DNA of 41,661 nt from assembly GCA_029856435.1 (NCBI GenBank), contig JAHQXB010000074.1:1-41661 (forward strand), read 5' to 3'. The position numbers and the translations under genes were made by a program. The notes under the pieces are model-generated. The model did no database searches. It saw nothing but the letters and a program-made list of their open reading frames with translations, and was not told the DNA's origin. The DNA comes from Candidatus Jordarchaeia archaeon (GTDB lineage: Archaea > Asgardarchaeota > Jordiarchaeia > Jordiarchaeales > Jordiarchaeaceae). Positions 25,808 through 34,510 of this stretch are shown piece by piece (position 1 is the first letter of the stretch; each line of letters begins with the position of its first letter).

Positions 25808-26977
25808 CTAAAATCCTTTCATAATAGGTTCATACTCTTTGAAGAGGTATCGGGATATAACGTAACGCTGAATCTGAGATGTGCCCTCATAGATTTGGAA
25901 AAGCTTTGCGTCCCTAAACAGTTTAGCAATACGATAATTCTCCAGATAGCCTCGACCACCATAGACCTGTAGCGCGTCAATGGCAATCTTCATGGCATCT
26001 TCAGCGCCGACCAGCTTGGCTACGCTAGCTGCCGTGTTAGCGTCTCGGTCTCCCCTATCTACAAGCCAAGCAGCCTTCCAAGTCAGTAGACGCATAGCTT
26101 CGATACGAGCATACATATCCGCCACCATTTGCTGAATTGCCTGAAAACTTGAGATTTTATGCTCAAAGGCTTCTCTCTGCTTAGCGTAGTTAATAGCGTG
26201 CTCCATGGCGGAACGTGCCAAGCCTGTTGCAAAGGCACCAATGGCTGGACGGGTGCGCATAAATGTGCCCATGGCCAGCAGGAAGCCAATGCCCTCCTCG
26301 CCCAACCGGTTTTCAGCCGGAACGCGGACATTTCGAAGAATCACCGCCCCGGTGTCAGAAGCCCGATGTCCCAACTTATCGAGGGGTTTACCAGTAGACA
26401 ACCCTTCACTCTCGCGGGGAACAACAAATGCGCTTAAACCCTCGTGGCGCTTTGTACCCTTAAGCCGGGCAAAAATCACATAATAACTGGCGAAATTACC
26501 GTTAGTAACCCAGAACTTGTTTCCATTCAAAATGTACTCGTCGCCTTGGCGTTCATATGTGGCTTTAATTCCTGCCACATCGCTTCCCATTCCTGGTTCC
26601 GAAGTTGCGAAAGATATGAATTTCAGTTCCTTCGTGAGTGACGTTAAAAACTTTCGCTTCTGTTCTTCTGTTCCGGCAAGAATTATGGGTTCTGCTCCCA
26701 AATCGTTGGCATACATTGAGGTTGCTATTCCCGGGTCCGCTGCTGCAATCTCTTCAACCACAAGCACCGACTCAAAGGATCCGTAGCCCTGTCCACCATA
26801 CTGTTTGGGTATTCCCAAATTCATTAGTCCGGCTTTAAAGGCCTTTTCATAAATGGGTAGTGGAAATTCCCCACTTTTATCATATTTTGATGATACTGGA
26901 ATTATTTCTTCTAATGCGAATTTGCGTGCTTTTTCACGCAGAGCGATTTGCTCCTTTGAGAGTTCAAAATCTACCAT
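25808..26977 (-). CDS. Acyl-CoA dehydrogenase
   Basis: A 389-aa canonical acyl-CoA dehydrogenase of normal length. Signatures are FATSEPGMGSD in the middle domain and QIYEGTSQIQRYVISR near the C-terminus, in which Glu364 is the expected catalytic base of the short/medium-chain type. It introduces a double bond into a short- or medium-chain acyl-CoA and reduces an electron carrier. The ATG at 26977 has GGGAAG upstream. A small ferredoxin gene lies 108 bases upstream in the same direction and could be its redox partner. No ETF genes are near. It differs from the first copy at the catalytic position and lacks its C-terminal extension. Confidence 0.93.
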   Translation of the reverse strand: MVDFELSKEQIALREKARKFALEEIIPVSSKYDKSGEFPLPIYEKAFKAGLMNLGIPKQYGGQGYGSFESVLVVEEIAAADPGIATSMYANDLGAEPIILAGTEEQKRKFLTSLTKELKFISFATSEPGMGSDVAGIKATYERQGDEYILNGNKFWVTNGNFASYYVIFARLKGTKRHEGLSAFVVPRESEGLSTGKPLDKLGHRASDTGAVILRNVRVPAENRLGEEGIGFLLAMGTFMRTRPAIGAFATGLARSAMEHAINYAKQREAFEHKISSFQAIQQMVADMYARIEAMRLLTWKAAWLVDRGDRDANTAASVAKLVGAEDAMKIAIDALQVYGGRGYLENYRIAKLFRDAKLFQIYEGTSQIQRYVISRYLFKEYEPIMKGF

Positions 26978-27085
26978 AACTTCCCAGCCTCCAAAAATTC
27001 ATTCTCAAGTTTAGCCCCTCAATTCCAGCAGTAGATGTTCCCAAATAAACTTGTGTTGGAATCTGAGGGTTTATGTCTAAAAGAT

Positions 27086-27325
27086 TTACTGCTTAGAAAT
27101 ATTAACGTTTCCCTCAGCGTCTGTCTGTTTTAGGGTCAAAGCGCCGCTTTTGCAATTCATCACACAATAAAAACAGTCAATTCGAGTCTTGCACTTGGAA
27201 ATATCCACTTTAAATCTTGGGTCAATGTCTATAATTGCACTTAAAGGACATGCCTTCATACAGGTTTTGCAATGTTGGCACTTTTCTGGATGGGCTAAAA
27301 CAGGATAATTAAATTTCAAGAGCAC
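27086..27325 (-). CDS. Two-cluster ferredoxin-like protein
   Basis: A 79-aa protein with eight Cys in two groups. The first, CQHCKTCMKACP, is a standard 4Fe-4S motif. The second, CKTRIDCFYCVMNC, has a 6-residue gap between its first two Cys rather than two. It is an electron carrier or a small subunit of an oxidoreductase. It lies upstream of and in line with the acyl-CoA dehydrogenase gene. The start is GTG at 27325 with a weak AAGG site; a TTG two codons later is also possible. Confidence 0.8.
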   Translation of the reverse strand: MLLKFNYPVLAHPEKCQHCKTCMKACPLSAIIDIDPRFKVDISKCKTRIDCFYCVMNCKSGALTLKQTDAEGNVNISKQ

Positions 27326-27555
27326 CGCCTTACTGGTTGTTCACAGTAATGGAACAATAATACACAACTTATATTTTTTTCCTACTTTTCCCTATAAAAA
27401 CAATTCTTGCACCATCTGAAAAATAGAGTTACCCATAAGCTATCTTTCTATCAAAAAAGGGAAGACTCCCCATTTTACTATTTTGAAAAATTTTCGCGGA
27501 CCATTTTGAGAAAAGGTTATGCGGCTATTGTCCAACTCGATGATAAACATTGTTT

Positions 27556-27771
27556 TTACTCGGTGTTTTCAACTTTTCTTATTCTTAGAATCCTTTTAAT
27601 TTCCATCATTGAATTGTATAACTCATTTAGTAGCAGTAGATCCCTTACTTCTTTCTTCTCTTTTTCCCGGAGGTAGGCTTCGTAGACGTTTTCTAACTCT
27701 TTACAGAAATCTAAGAGATCCTCATTTGAAATTTTTTCCCCGCTTTTATACACCAGTTTTTCCTTCTCCAC
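27556..27771 (-). CDS. Small charged helical protein, unknown
   Basis: A 71-aa reading frame beginning at GTG 27771 with GGGGTGA 5 bases upstream. The product is rich in Glu, Lys and Leu and is predicted by eye to form one long helix or coiled coil (ENVYEAYLREKEKKEVRDLL). I recognise no family. The good ribosome-binding site supports it being real. It is followed by 230 bp of A/T-rich DNA that also precedes the ferredoxin gene. Confidence 0.5.
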   Translation of the reverse strand: MEKEKLVYKSGEKISNEDLLDFCKELENVYEAYLREKEKKEVRDLLLLNELYNSMMEIKRILRIRKVENTE

Positions 27772-28173
27772 TTTTTCACCCCGAAAAAATTGCCGTGGCT
27801 TAACTGTTATTAAAATATTATGGATAGGTATTACTTTCTTCTTTTTGTGAACTTTTTGTAATAGGAATTCTCGGTAATTTGAAATTATGAATTAGGGCTA
27901 TTTAGGGTGTGTAAAATGTGGATAATACTTTTATTTTTGGAACCGAGAAAGGCTGAGTCCCTGACTGACCTCTTCTTAAAAAGTTTTTAGAAAAGTAATG
28001 CGGGATGCGTTTTTAACAAAAGTTGTTAACTTCTTTATTAGTTCATCGATTGGGAAATCAATGAAATCCATGGTACGGTGAAGTTTTCCAAAGCAGAGTC
28101 CTAGTAACTTCCATAACTTGATGTGCATGAGATTCTAGATTTAAAATAGTCTAAAAAATTGGATAAAAGATTT
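27772..28173. other. A/T-rich intergenic stretch
   Basis: Four hundred bases without a reading frame I can support. There is a run of T's and short imperfect palindromes (for example ACAAAAGTTGTTAACTT near 28016) but no recognisable RNA gene. CTGA motifs near 27951-27965 could be D boxes, but no matching C box is nearby. Confidence 0.35.
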
Positions 28174-28683
28174 TTAACTCATTAATAGTTTATTAATGCT
28201 TTTCTGGAGATTAATGTTGATTTTTGAAAGGTATCCTCTTCTTACCCCGAAATTTTCTAAGACGTCCTTCCCTAAATTGTTATTTTTTGTGTGATTGTAT
28301 TCCTCGATTAGTTCGTCTACGGTTTTTTCGAAATCTAAAAATTTTGAGGGGTCAACTTCGTCGTCAGTTACCGCTCCAAATTTATATACAAATTTTTCAG
28401 CTAATTTTCGCAATAATTCTTTTACTGGCTTGTCATCGCTGTTTGTTTCACATTTTGTTATTACTACAAAAATTATCTCGCCTAATGGATGGTAAAATAG
28501 CTTCAGAAGTTTTGTTTCCATCTTCACTATTTGGTCTTCGCAGAATTCTCTAAAAAAATTAAAAATCGCGGAAATGAAGCCCCCAATTAAGGCTTCATCT
28601 GGTGTATGCTCTCCGCGATCATATTCTCTGTGAAAGAGAGCGTAGCCGGTGTCCTTTATGACGTAAACTGCTTTGATGTTCAA
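28174..28683 (-). CDS. Longin/roadblock-like domain protein
   Basis: A 169-aa protein whose first 110 residues look like a longin or roadblock-type fold. It starts IKAVYVIKDTGYALF, continues with a helix containing LIGGFISAIFNFFREF, then strands (KLFYHPLGEIIFVVIT) and a helix ending ELLRKLAEKFVYKFG. Such small sensor or adaptor domains often accompany small GTPases in archaea, but no GTPase gene is near. The C-terminal 60 residues are charged and helical. The start is TTG at 28683, with GGGAG about 9 bases upstream. The fold assignment is by pattern only. Confidence 0.5.
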   Translation of the reverse strand: MNIKAVYVIKDTGYALFHREYDRGEHTPDEALIGGFISAIFNFFREFCEDQIVKMETKLLKLFYHPLGEIIFVVITKCETNSDDKPVKELLRKLAEKFVYKFGAVTDDEVDPSKFLDFEKTVDELIEEYNHTKNNNLGKDVLENFGVRRGYLSKININLQKSINKLLMS

Positions 28684-29010
28684 ATGTTTCAGCTCCCAAA
28701 GATTTTTTTCAGAGAATAGTTCTGTTTAGTTATTTGGTCCGTGTAAGTTTCCATCTCACAACCATCATAAGATTGCTATTTTTGAGTCTTCCACTACGCG
28801 CTGTTTTAGTTGGTTCCAGACTTTTTTCCCTATTAACTATAAAAACCCCTCCCAAAAAGTTGACAAGTCCTTATATTAATCAAGATTGAATACAGGGAAG
28901 CCCTAAACTCATAATCATTGTGTTATATGTTTAACTGCTGAATAGATGACAAAATTTATGAGCTATGTCTTATTCGTGGAATCGTAGAGAATTATGGAAG
29001 TAGAAAAACT
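28684..29010. promoter_or_regulatory. Divergent promoter region upstream of Fe-S/FwdB genes
   Basis: Between the divergent longin-like and Fe-S genes lie 327 bases with no reading frame. A TATA-like TTATATTAAT is at 28871-28880, facing the Fe-S gene but about 130 bases from it, so its 5' leader would be long. Nothing else is recognisable. Confidence 0.35.
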
Positions 29011-29484
29011 ATGCCCGCTATGAATGCTTTTCAAATATACAAGCTTTTGCCGCAAACAAATTGCGGTAAGTGTGGGGAAGCAAATTGTATGGCTTACGCT
29101 GTTCAGTTGCTGAGTGGTAAAAAAAAGCTTGAGGATTGCACGCCACTCTTTCAGGAACCGAAGTATGCGGATAAATTAAAGCAGCTTCAAGAAATATTTA
29201 CCGTAACTGACGAAGTTAAGGAAACAGGACTGGTATTCCATGAGGACAAATGTACGGGTTGTGGAAATTGTGTAATGGTATGTCCTGAAGATGTTGCTGC
29301 TTCCCACCTTATTGCGGGTGGTAAGGGTTCCCGGGTTGAAGGGGTGGTGTTTCGTGTGGAGAATGGGAAGGCTAAAATAATTGATTTAACCAAGTGTAGA
29401 AGGATGGGTACTCAGAAGACCTGTCGTGTCTGTGAAATGTATTGTGGTACGGGTGCCATCGAGATTCGTTCGGTTGGTGGTTAA
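29011..29484 (+). CDS. Three-cluster Fe-S protein associated with FwdB
   Basis: A 157-aa electron-transfer protein with twelve Cys. C18, C21, C26 and C43 form the 4Fe-4S motif found at the start of CdhE-like and related proteins (CxxCx4C, then a distant Cys). C81, C84, C87 and C91 form a ferredoxin motif (CTGCGNCVMVCP). C129, C138, C141 and C145 form a last, irregular set. Together these could hold three 4Fe-4S clusters. The stop lies 4 bases before the FwdB start, so it is translated with it and probably feeds electrons to it in place of FwdF/FwdG. The start is ATG 29011 or ATG 29020; neither has a strong ribosome-binding site. Confidence 0.8.
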   Translation: MPAMNAFQIYKLLPQTNCGKCGEANCMAYAVQLLSGKKKLEDCTPLFQEPKYADKLKQLQEIFTVTDEVKETGLVFHEDKCTGCGNCVMVCPEDVAASHLIAGGKGSRVEGVVFRVENGKAKIIDLTKCRRMGTQKTCRVCEMYCGTGAIEIRSVGG

Positions 29485-29488
29485 ATCT

Positions 29489-30793
29489 ATGGCAAATTTT
29501 GTTCCAACTGTATGTGTGGGTTGTGGTCTTCTCTGTGATGACGTTGAAGTTAAGGTTGAGGGGGGCAAAATTGTTTCCACACTTCATACCTGTGCTCGGG
29601 GAGAGTGGACTCTGCGCAGAGCCCATAGCAATTCTCGTTTAACTTCACCACTAATTAAAAAGAATGGAAAATTGGTGAAGGCCTCTTTTGAGGATGCTTT
29701 GAGCCGTGCGACTGAGATTCTTTCGGAGGCAGAGCGTCCACTCCTGTGGGGTTGGAGTTCTGCAAGTGTCGAGGCTCAGCGTTTGGGGATTCTTTTGGCC
29801 CAGCGTTTGGGGGGTGTTATTGACAGCACTTCTTCCATATGTCACGGGTCTAGTATCTTGGCGGGGAGGGAAGCTGGTTTTAGAACTGCTACCTTGGGGG
29901 AAGTTAAAAATCGTGCAGATTTAATAGTTTACTGGGGTAGTGATCCTAGTCACAGTCATCCCCGTCACCTGAGTAGGTATACCATAATTCCGCGTGGGAT
30001 CTATACTCAGATGGGTTACGAGCAGAAACAACTTGTTATAGTTGATGTGCGTAAGTCTCGTACCGGTAAGATAGCTAACCAGATCCTTGAGGTGGAGCCT
30101 AACAAGGACTATGAACTTATTTCTGCGATGAGAATGGTTCTTAAGGGTAAAAATATTAGGGACAAAGAAGTAGCGGGGATTCCAGTTAAGGTCATAAATC
30201 AGGTAATTCAGACTTGGAAAACTCGGCAATTTGGGGTTATTTTTGTGGGGTTAGGGCTCTCTATGAGTAGGGGTAAGTATCGCAACATAGAAGTTTTATA
30301 CAAATTGGTTCAGGAGCTTAATGATTTCACTCGTTTTGTAGCGATTCCCATGGCTGGACATTATAACATGGTTGGATTTAACCAGGTGGCCACGTGGCTC
30401 ACCGGTCACCCGCTAGGAATTGACGCCAGTAGAGGAAACATATACTCCAATCCTGGGGAAACTACTGGAACTGAGATTATTATGCGGGATGAATTCGATG
30501 CGATGTTGGTTGTAGCTTCCGACCCTATCTCTACGATGCCCTTACCTATAGCACGAAAAATTGCTAGAAAACCCTTGGTAGTGGTTGATTGTTTAGAAAC
30601 TCCCACAACCAAGATTGCCGACGTGGTACTTCCCGCCGCAATGACCGGTGTAGAGGTTGAGGGAACCGCTTACAGAATTGATTCGGTGCCAATAAGGCTT
30701 AAGAAGTTCTTGGAGCCCTGTGGAGACTGTAAATCTGACGAGGAGATTTTGTCTCTTCTGCTTTCAAAAATTGAAAAACTGGGTAAAAAATAG
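29489..30793 (+). CDS. fwdB: Formylmethanofuran dehydrogenase subunit B
   Basis: A 434-aa molybdopterin- or tungstopterin-containing catalytic subunit. In Fwd/Fmd it reduces CO2 to formate, which subunit A then condenses with methanofuran, or it runs in reverse when methyl groups are oxidised. Cys 9, 12, 16 and 35 form the N-terminal 4Fe-4S site. Cys118 in SSICHGSS is at the position of the metal-binding Cys (or Sec) of FwdB. The start is ATG 29489 with GGTTGGTGG upstream; the frame is open for 21 codons before it, overlapping the previous gene. Subunits A, C and D are not in the window, so the complex must be completed from elsewhere or this is a paralogue. Confidence 0.9.
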   Translation: MANFVPTVCVGCGLLCDDVEVKVEGGKIVSTLHTCARGEWTLRRAHSNSRLTSPLIKKNGKLVKASFEDALSRATEILSEAERPLLWGWSSASVEAQRLGILLAQRLGGVIDSTSSICHGSSILAGREAGFRTATLGEVKNRADLIVYWGSDPSHSHPRHLSRYTIIPRGIYTQMGYEQKQLVIVDVRKSRTGKIANQILEVEPNKDYELISAMRMVLKGKNIRDKEVAGIPVKVINQVIQTWKTRQFGVIFVGLGLSMSRGKYRNIEVLYKLVQELNDFTRFVAIPMAGHYNMVGFNQVATWLTGHPLGIDASRGNIYSNPGETTGTEIIMRDEFDAMLVVASDPISTMPLPIARKIARKPLVVVDCLETPTTKIADVVLPAAMTGVEVEGTAYRIDSVPIRLKKFLEPCGDCKSDEEILSLLLSKIEKLGKK

Positions 30794-30839
30794 AAAGTCT
30801 TTTTATGTCAAATTGCTAATTGTGAACCTGTTTTTGTTG

Positions 30840-31268
30840 TCATTCGAGTTTTATTTGCATTTTGCAGTGTCCCACTTTGAACTTCTGTGATCCCGCTACT
30901 GTTGCCTTTTTGACTTCTTCTACTGGTTTTACTGCTCCCATAAGTATTCCTGGTAGGAAGCAAACTCCGCGTAATCCTTCTGATCTGAGTATTTCGTTTG
31001 CCGGGCAAACTTTGCATCCTTGGACTTCGACGTTCAAAAAGTTGTTTTCTATGTTTACTTTCACCTTTTCTCCGAGTTTGAGGTCGTTTTGGAGATAGTT
31101 TTCTAGCTCAGTTTCCAGCTCTTTTAAACTTATTTTTTCTTTATTTGCTATTTTAGAACCTAGTTCTCTGCCCAGTTTAACAAATATCTTCTGGGCATCT
31201 TCACCTAGGACTTTTACTAGTGCTACGTGGTATTTTTGGAACAAGCTTTCTGGGATTTCTTCAGTCAC
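30840..31268 (-). CDS. V4R-like small-molecule-binding domain protein
   Basis: A 142-aa protein. Its C-terminal half resembles the 4-vinyl-reductase (V4R) domain: a Cys pair GCKVC, then GVCFLPGILMGA, and a final GHCKMQIKLE, matching the spaced Cys and closing strand of that family. V4R proteins bind hydrocarbons, haem or other small ligands or assist metal enzymes. I place the start at GTG 31268, with GGAGG 8 bases upstream; TTG 31283 overlaps that site. It is convergent with FwdB, 46 bases from its stop. Similarity is weak and the function is unknown. Confidence 0.5.
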   Translation of the reverse strand: MTEEIPESLFQKYHVALVKVLGEDAQKIFVKLGRELGSKIANKEKISLKELETELENYLQNDLKLGEKVKVNIENNFLNVEVQGCKVCPANEILRSEGLRGVCFLPGILMGAVKPVEEVKKATVAGSQKFKVGHCKMQIKLE

Positions 31269-31371
31269 TTGGCATTCCTCCAAAGTTGGAAATGAGTGTT
31301 TTATAATAAGCTTTTCTTAAAGGTTCAAAGTGTAAAAAATGTTCAGGAAAAGCTTTTTTCATGTTGTGTGC

Positions 31372-31974
31372 TTAATTTAGGTTCTTCTTTAGCTCCACTA
31401 GATATTTCTTAGTCATAATGGGATTGAAAGTGAGGCGTTTACTGATTACGAGGGTGTTCTGGTATTTAGGGTAGTATAATTTTAGACGGAGGTTTTTCTC
31501 CGTCCTATTTACTAGCTTATTTATTAGTGCTTGTGCCATCCTCCTAGATTCTAGGGCTGTGGATTTAAAACGTTTCACATTTAGACGTGTATTCCTTATG
31601 TAAACTATCCAGTCACCAAAAACAATTAAGAATACTAGAAGTAGGATTGGTGCGGCGCTGAAAAGTGGGAGCTCCATTCCTGTTTGGTGGATGCTGGTTA
31701 ATGTGAGAAATGTGGAGATAAAACCGGAGGCAACCACAAGAAGCATTAAGATTAGAATTAATCTGTAACCTGAAGATTTTATGTAGGTTGTTCGCATTTC
31801 TTGCAACTTCTTCTTTAAAAGAGGCCAGTTGACCTCCGCCTCTCTTCCCACTATGTCCATTGCTCCATCTAGGCTGGGATCCCTTAACAGCCTGTCTGTG
31901 AATAGAGGAGGCTTAAGTCCAGCATAGGCGTCAAACTCCTCTATCCACACTTTTAGCCTTTTTTCCAACAACAT
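31372..31974 (-). CDS. Membrane protein with two central TM segments, unknown
   Basis: A 200-aa protein with a soluble N-terminal part (about 1-70), two adjacent transmembrane segments (about 75-100 and 110-135, including LILILMLLVVASGF and ILLLVFLIVFGDWIV) and a basic C-terminal tail (LNVKRF, then RLKLYYPKYQ). I recognise no motif. The start is ATG 31974 with only a weak upstream purine tract. It is divergent from the dehydratase operon. Confidence 0.65.
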   Translation of the reverse strand: MLLEKRLKVWIEEFDAYAGLKPPLFTDRLLRDPSLDGAMDIVGREAEVNWPLLKKKLQEMRTTYIKSSGYRLILILMLLVVASGFISTFLTLTSIHQTGMELPLFSAAPILLLVFLIVFGDWIVYIRNTRLNVKRFKSTALESRRMAQALINKLVNRTEKNLRLKLYYPKYQNTLVISKRLTFNPIMTKKYLVELKKNLN

Positions 31975-32123
31975 CTTTATCGCTTATCCCGGATTGCTAA
32001 AGCTAGAAGCAAGCATTTCGCGTATATTAAACTTACCCTATTATTAATCTGATATGCCTGTCAGGGGAAAGTTTTAAGATTTTTGTGTGTTACTTTTCTT
32101 TGTTAATCTAAAAGGGATGCCCC

Positions 32124-33227
32124 ATGATAGAGGTTTTTGAGAACCTTGTAACTAACCGTCATGTTAATGCGTTGCGATGGAAAAATAGTGGTAGGAAGAT
32201 TTTTGGCTACTTCTGCTCATATGCTCCTGAGGAAATTATTCATGCTGCGGGAATTATACCTGTGAGAGTGATGGGTGGTTCCGATGCTATTACCCTTGCA
32301 GATGTTCACCTGCCGAGCTATGTGTGTTCTTTTTCTCGCAGTTGCTACGATTTGGGTCTGAAGGATGTTTACAATTATCTGGATGGTGTGGTGTTCCCCT
32401 ATACTTGCGATACTATTGTTTCGCTTTACAATATTTGGAGGAAAGATATTAAAACACCCTATGTGGGCTTCGTGGATCCTCTGTGTGCGAAGAGGGAGAC
32501 TTCAAGGAAATATTTTCGGGAGGAAATTGCTCGCTTTAGGGTGTCGCTGGAAAAATTTCTGGAAAAGGAGATTTCAGAGGATTGTCTCGAGAATTCCATT
32601 GAAATTTATAATGAGAATAGGAAACTTTTGAAGAAAGTTTATGAGCTTAGAAAAAATTCGATTCCCCTCATTTCTGGGGTTGAAGCCTTAAGCATAGTTA
32701 GCTCGAGTATGTTGGCTCCCAAGGAGGAGCACAGTCGCCTGCTTGAAAACTTACTAGTTAAAATCTCAGAGAGGGAAGATGTGCCTGAGCCGGGTTTAAG
32801 GATACTTGTTTCTGGTAGTGTGATTTATGACTCTGAAATACTTAAAATGATTGAGGATGCCGGTGGGCTCATAGTAACCGATGATCTCTGCACTGGGACC
32901 CGTTACTTCTGGGATATGGTTAATCCCAAAGCTTCTCCCCTAGTTGCCATTGCGGATCGGTACTATGAGAGAATTCCCTGCCCTTGTAATTATCCTCCCG
33001 AAAAACGTTTAGAACATATTATGAATCTTGTAAAGGACTTTAAAGTTGAGGCGGTCATCTTCGTCTTACAGAAGTTTTGTGACCCTCACTTATTTGACTA
33101 TCCCTTTATGGAGGATAGATTAAAGGAGGTTGAAATACCAACACTTCTCATTGAAACTGAACATGTGACCTCGCCCATAGGTCCCCTTAAAACGAGAATC
33201 GAAGCCTTTTTTGAAACAATTCAATGA
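32124..33227 (+). CDS. 2-hydroxyacyl-CoA dehydratase subunit (HgdB/FldC-like)
   Basis: A 367-aa subunit of the dehydratase/benzoyl-CoA reductase family. These enzymes remove water from (R)-2-hydroxyacyl-CoA using a ketyl radical started by an ATP-driven activator. Family features are FCSYAPEEIIHAAGIIPVRV (Cys31), VFPYTCDTI (Cys95) and FVLQKFCDPHLFDYP, whose Cys residues hold the 4Fe-4S cluster. ATG 32124 begins an operon with the second subunit (14 bases later) and the activator. A single activator gene favours a dehydratase over an ATP-dependent benzoyl-CoA reductase, which carries two activator-type subunits. The substrate is unknown. Confidence 0.88.
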   Translation: MIEVFENLVTNRHVNALRWKNSGRKIFGYFCSYAPEEIIHAAGIIPVRVMGGSDAITLADVHLPSYVCSFSRSCYDLGLKDVYNYLDGVVFPYTCDTIVSLYNIWRKDIKTPYVGFVDPLCAKRETSRKYFREEIARFRVSLEKFLEKEISEDCLENSIEIYNENRKLLKKVYELRKNSIPLISGVEALSIVSSSMLAPKEEHSRLLENLLVKISEREDVPEPGLRILVSGSVIYDSEILKMIEDAGGLIVTDDLCTGTRYFWDMVNPKASPLVAIADRYYERIPCPCNYPPEKRLEHIMNLVKDFKVEAVIFVLQKFCDPHLFDYPFMEDRLKEVEIPTLLIETEHVTSPIGPLKTRIEAFFETIQ

Positions 33228-33241
33228 TTGGTGGATGAAAA

Positions 33242-34441
33242 TTGGCAGAAAGAGGAAAAAAGTCTCTGGAGACTTCAAAAGAAGTCTTTAAGCTAGCCTC
33301 CCAACACTACTTGGGTGCGCATGAAGCCAAAAGGATGGGTAAGCCTGTAACTTGGATGACTGGATACGATCCTGTAGAACTACTCTACGCCATGGATATC
33401 GCGGTGGTGTACCCTGAAAATTATTCTGCGCTATGTGCCGTCACCCAAGTGGCACCAAAATTCATTGAGAAATGTGAAAGTTTGGGGTACTCTCGTGACC
33501 TGTGTTCTTATGCTAGAAATACCATAGGTACGACATTTTCTCAAGATGCTCCCTTTGGCGGCCTTGCTCCTCCAGATTTTTTAGTTGTTGCAAGGAAATT
33601 CTGTAAGACCCATGTAAAGTGGTGGCAAGTATTGAGCCGCAGATTTAACTGTCCCCTCTTCATAATAGACGCCCCATACATTACCGGTAAAGTGGAAGAG
33701 TACCACATAGACCACTACTTAGCCCAGCTTGAAGAGTTGATAGCGTTTTTAGAGGAGCAAACGGGGAAAAAAATGGATTATGATAAACTCGCAGAAGTGG
33801 TTAGACTGTCTGATAGGGCGAGTGTTCTTTGGGACGAAATTATGGAAATGCGCAAAAATGTTCCCTGCCCTGTGGGAGCCGCCGACATATTATCCTGTAT
33901 GTTTGGTATAGTGACTCTTCCTGGAACCCGTATAGCTGTAGAGTTCTATGAAAGGCTGAGGGACGAAGTTAAGGAGAGAGTTAAAAACAAGATTGGCACC
34001 GTTCCCGTGGAGAGGTTCCGTCTAACATGGGACAACATTGTCATGTGGTATAATGTGGGACTAACAAACTATTTTCAAAAGTATGGAGCGGTTTTTGTAT
34101 TTGAAGGTTACACCATGGTTTGGAGTGGACGCCTAGACCCTCAAAAACCATTAGAATCTCTAGCCAAGAAGTATCTAACTCCATTCATAGAGCTGAACAA
34201 TAGGGCCTGGTCCATGGTTGAGCTTTGTAAACAATATAAGGTGGACGGAGCCGTAATGCACTCCAACAGAAGCTGTAAATTTTTATCACTACTACAATAT
34301 GAACTAAAAGATATCTTGATGAAAGAACTTGGGATACCCTCACTAATACTAGAAGGAGACCACTGTGATGGAAGAGCCTACTCCGACGCCCAAATTAAGA
34401 CCAGAATTGACGCCTTCATGGAACTATTAGAGAAGAAATAG
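33242..34441 (+). CDS. 2-hydroxyacyl-CoA dehydratase subunit (HgdA/FldB-like)
   Basis: A 399-aa partner of the preceding subunit. It shows the alternate family pattern, WMTGYDPVELLYAMDIAVVY, then DLCSYARNTIG and, near the end, MHSNRSCKFLSL and LILEGDHCDGRAY, with Cys residues suitable for a 4Fe-4S cluster. The start is TTG 33242, with GGTGG several bases upstream. The two subunits would form the heterodimeric dehydratase, cytoplasmic and oxygen-sensitive. It is followed at 69 bases by the activator gene. Confidence 0.88.
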   Translation: MAERGKKSLETSKEVFKLASQHYLGAHEAKRMGKPVTWMTGYDPVELLYAMDIAVVYPENYSALCAVTQVAPKFIEKCESLGYSRDLCSYARNTIGTTFSQDAPFGGLAPPDFLVVARKFCKTHVKWWQVLSRRFNCPLFIIDAPYITGKVEEYHIDHYLAQLEELIAFLEEQTGKKMDYDKLAEVVRLSDRASVLWDEIMEMRKNVPCPVGAADILSCMFGIVTLPGTRIAVEFYERLRDEVKERVKNKIGTVPVERFRLTWDNIVMWYNVGLTNYFQKYGAVFVFEGYTMVWSGRLDPQKPLESLAKKYLTPFIELNNRAWSMVELCKQYKVDGAVMHSNRSCKFLSLLQYELKDILMKELGIPSLILEGDHCDGRAYSDAQIKTRIDAFMELLEKK

Positions 34442-34510
34442 ATTGATCCCTCCACTTATGCGTTGAGCCACTCGATTACATTAACCATTTGGGATGTTGT
34501 GATAGCTGTT

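Noticed and set aside
6703..27515. Sixteen-base identity (ACCATTTTGAGAAAAG) at 6703-6718 and 27500-27515
   Set aside because: A match of this length is expected about once by chance in DNA of this size and A/T content, and the flanks do not align.
27940..27970. Possible C/D-box guide RNA from repeated CTGA motifs
   Set aside because: No C box (RTGATGA) lies at the required distance.
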